A stretch of DNA of 64,000 nucleotides from Cyanoderma ruficeps (Eukaryota; Chordata; Aves; Passeriformes; Timaliidae): the NCBI GenBank assembly GCA_008694505.1, contig VZDJ01001173.1:455971-519970 (forward strand), given 5' to 3'. Shown here one piece after another: positions 62,334 through 64,000 of the stretch. The stretch's first letter is position 1. The number at the start of each line of letters is the position of its first letter. The notes below the pieces were generated by a model. That model was not told where the DNA came from and ran no database searches. It worked only from the letters and a program-made list of their open reading frames with translations. A program made the translations under genes and the position numbers.

Positions 62334-64000
62334 ATGGCAGGTCGAGGTGGAGCTGCCCGACCGAATGGACCAGCTGCTGGGAACAAAATCTGCCAGTTTA
62401 AACTTGTTCTCTTGGGCGAGTCAGCGGTGGGGAAGTCCAGCCTGGTCCTGCGCTTTGTGAAGGGGCAGTTCCACGAGTACCAGGAGAGCACAATTGGAGG
62501 TGAGTGCCAGCTCCAGATGCCTGTGGCCAGGAGGTGCTGACCTTGCTGGGGCGGTCTGGGATGTCAGAAGCAAGGCTGGCTATTTCGGTCCAGTCTGGGA
62601 TTTTTGCTATAAATAGAGCCAAACAGTTAATGCTTTAACTCTTGGTTCACAATTTGTTTGTTGGTGTAATGATCAGCACAGCAGAGAAAAACACTATGGC
62701 AACCCCACAATTTATCTCTGAGGCTTTGTTTCCAGCGCCTCAGCTCCAGCTTCTAATTGAAACTGAGGCTTTCAGCTTGTTTTATAGCTCTTAATTATCT
62801 TTTCAGACCATGACCTGGGATTCTGGGGCTGTTTCTAGCCTGATACTGTTAACTACTTTCAGAGTGCTTTCAGGTCTAGTAGTTTATTAGCTTGAAATCA
62901 TTAGCACAGCATCACCAATCAACCAAAGGCTGGTTGGCACATGGGTCTCTGAGCAGCAGTACTGGGGGGTGTCCTGAGGAAGGTGTGAGTTGTCCCTCTC
63001 TGACCTGTGTAGGGAGTAAGCACAGCTGGAAGTGTGGCTTACTGGCAAGCAGGGCCTAATTCTCCTCTGTGGAGGGCAGTGCCCTGCCTCAGTCTGTCCC
63101 TGAGATCTGTGTCTTTGTGCTGAGTGTAACACACGGTGTGAGACTCACTGGGACAAGAAACAGTTACTAAACTGGGGAGTGTGGTGTAACTGTGTTGTTA
63201 CTGGTGCTCCCCAGCTCTGCCACATCTGGACTGTGTGATCTCCCTTTCAGGGCCTGCTGGGAGGGTCTGGCAGTGTGGATGCTCCAGGGGCTGGCTGCTG
63301 CCTGGGCCCTCTGGGCCACCTTCCTGTCACTGTGTGATGGTTCTTGGTTCCTGTGAGCGAGGAGTGTGACACAGCAGAGCTGCAGCTGCCACAGCGAGTG
63401 GCACTGGCCTCTCCAGGGCTCAGCTTGCTCCTGTGTGGCAGCAGAGCTGCTCTGAGCTCCTGCACTGGCTCTGGGCCCTGTCCTGCTGGAGCTGAGGCAA
63501 ACCCCCTTCTCTTGCAGCTGCCTTCCTAACACAGACAGTGTGTCTGGATGACACAACAGTGAAGTTTGAGATCTGGGACACGGCGGGGCAGGAGCGATAC
63601 CACAGCCTGGCCCCCATGTACTACCGGGGGGCTCAGGCAGCCATCGTCGTCTACGACATCACCAACACAGTGAGTGTGGGCAGGGCTGGGGGGCTGCCAG
63701 GGGGCTCCCGCTGCCCTGGGAGTGTGTCTGGGTGAGAGCCCTGCAGGTACTTGGCCGTTGGTGCCGAGTTCTTGAAAACTGCTCACGGCTTCTTCCTCAG
63801 CTCTGGCCAAGGCTGTGAGCTGATAAAGGATCCTGCTGCCAAGTGCTGCAGAGGCAAAACACTTCTCACAGGAAAGCCTTGTTCTAATCATATCTGCCCT
63901 GTGGATTCCTACATGCTGCCCTTCCTGACTGTTGCCTCCTGTTTGTTTCCAGGACACATTCGTACGAGCCAAGAACTGGGTGAAAGAGTTGCAGAGGCAG
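62334..64000 (+). CDS. RAB5C: RAB5C, early-endosomal Rab GTPase (3' part lies outside the window)
   Basis: RAB5C directs early endosome fusion and endocytic traffic. Exons in view: 62334-62499, 63518-63669, 63953-64000 (continues). The product starts [20 protein letters not shown] and shows the P-loop GESAVGKSS, the switch I Thr in QESTIGAAFLT, the G3/switch [21 protein letters not shown], and then [20 protein letters not shown]. The N-terminal sequence identifies the C paralogue rather than A or B. The start is set by homology; acceptors at 62254-62255 or 62271-62272 leave 60-80 bases of 5'UTR in this exon. About 122 of about 216 residues are present. Confidence 0.97.
62500..63517 (+). other. 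RAB5C: RAB5C intron between coding exons 1 and 2
   Basis: This 1-kb intron has donor GGAG|GTGAGT and acceptor CTCTTGCAG. It is AT-rich at 62580-62900. No element was recognised. Confidence 0.85.

Overview
This is vertebrate nuclear DNA, almost certainly avian, and it matches the chicken chromosome 27-type block that corresponds to human 17q21. The evidence is compact GT-AG genes with short introns, GC-rich CpG-island promoters, a single STAT5 gene, an orexin precursor, and the gene order STAT3 - STAT5B - GHDC - (PLCL-like) - HCRT - KCNH4 - RAB5C. All seven recognised genes are on the + strand. I found no convincing bacterial-type genes, CRISPR arrays, tRNAs, rRNAs or intact transposons. There are two single-N assembly gaps, at 13474 and 50061.

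Layout. 1-5735: the 3' half of STAT3 (14 coding exons in view, DNA-binding domain to stop at 4145) plus its 3'UTR and poly(A) signal. 5736-11860: intergenic, with a 19-bp minisatellite. About 11860-26946: STAT5 (STAT5B type), with a CpG-island candidate first exon, a 9.3-kb intron 1, 18 coding exons and a poly(A) signal at 26941. 27500-30543: GHDC, 8 exons. 31700-41519: a 6-exon, 1,081-residue PLCL/PRIP protein (phospholipase C-related but catalytically inactive). 42659-43916: HCRT (prepro-orexin), 2 exons with a TATA box. 44457-54005: KCNH4, about 16 exons, with the pore-encoding stretch lost in an assembly gap. About 54240-64000: RAB5C 5' part (non-coding exon 1, 7.9-kb intron, the first three coding exons); it runs off the window.

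How they relate. STAT3 and STAT5 are tandem cytokine-signalling transcription factors. The distal half is a whole-genome-duplication block: KCNH4, RAB5C and the PLCL gene correspond to KCNH8, RAB5A and PLCL2 on human 3p24. The standout is the PLCL-like gene. In human, HCRT and GHDC are neighbours with no PLCL gene between them, so this appears to be a third PRIP paralogue retained here and lost in mammals. Its catalytic site is even more degraded than in PLCL1/2, and an intronic TATA/CCAAT promoter may drive a short C-terminal form. Other notable points are loss of the STAT3-beta splice acceptor, a preserved STAT3 Ser701 tandem donor, and homeobox-rich DNA upstream of the orexin gene.
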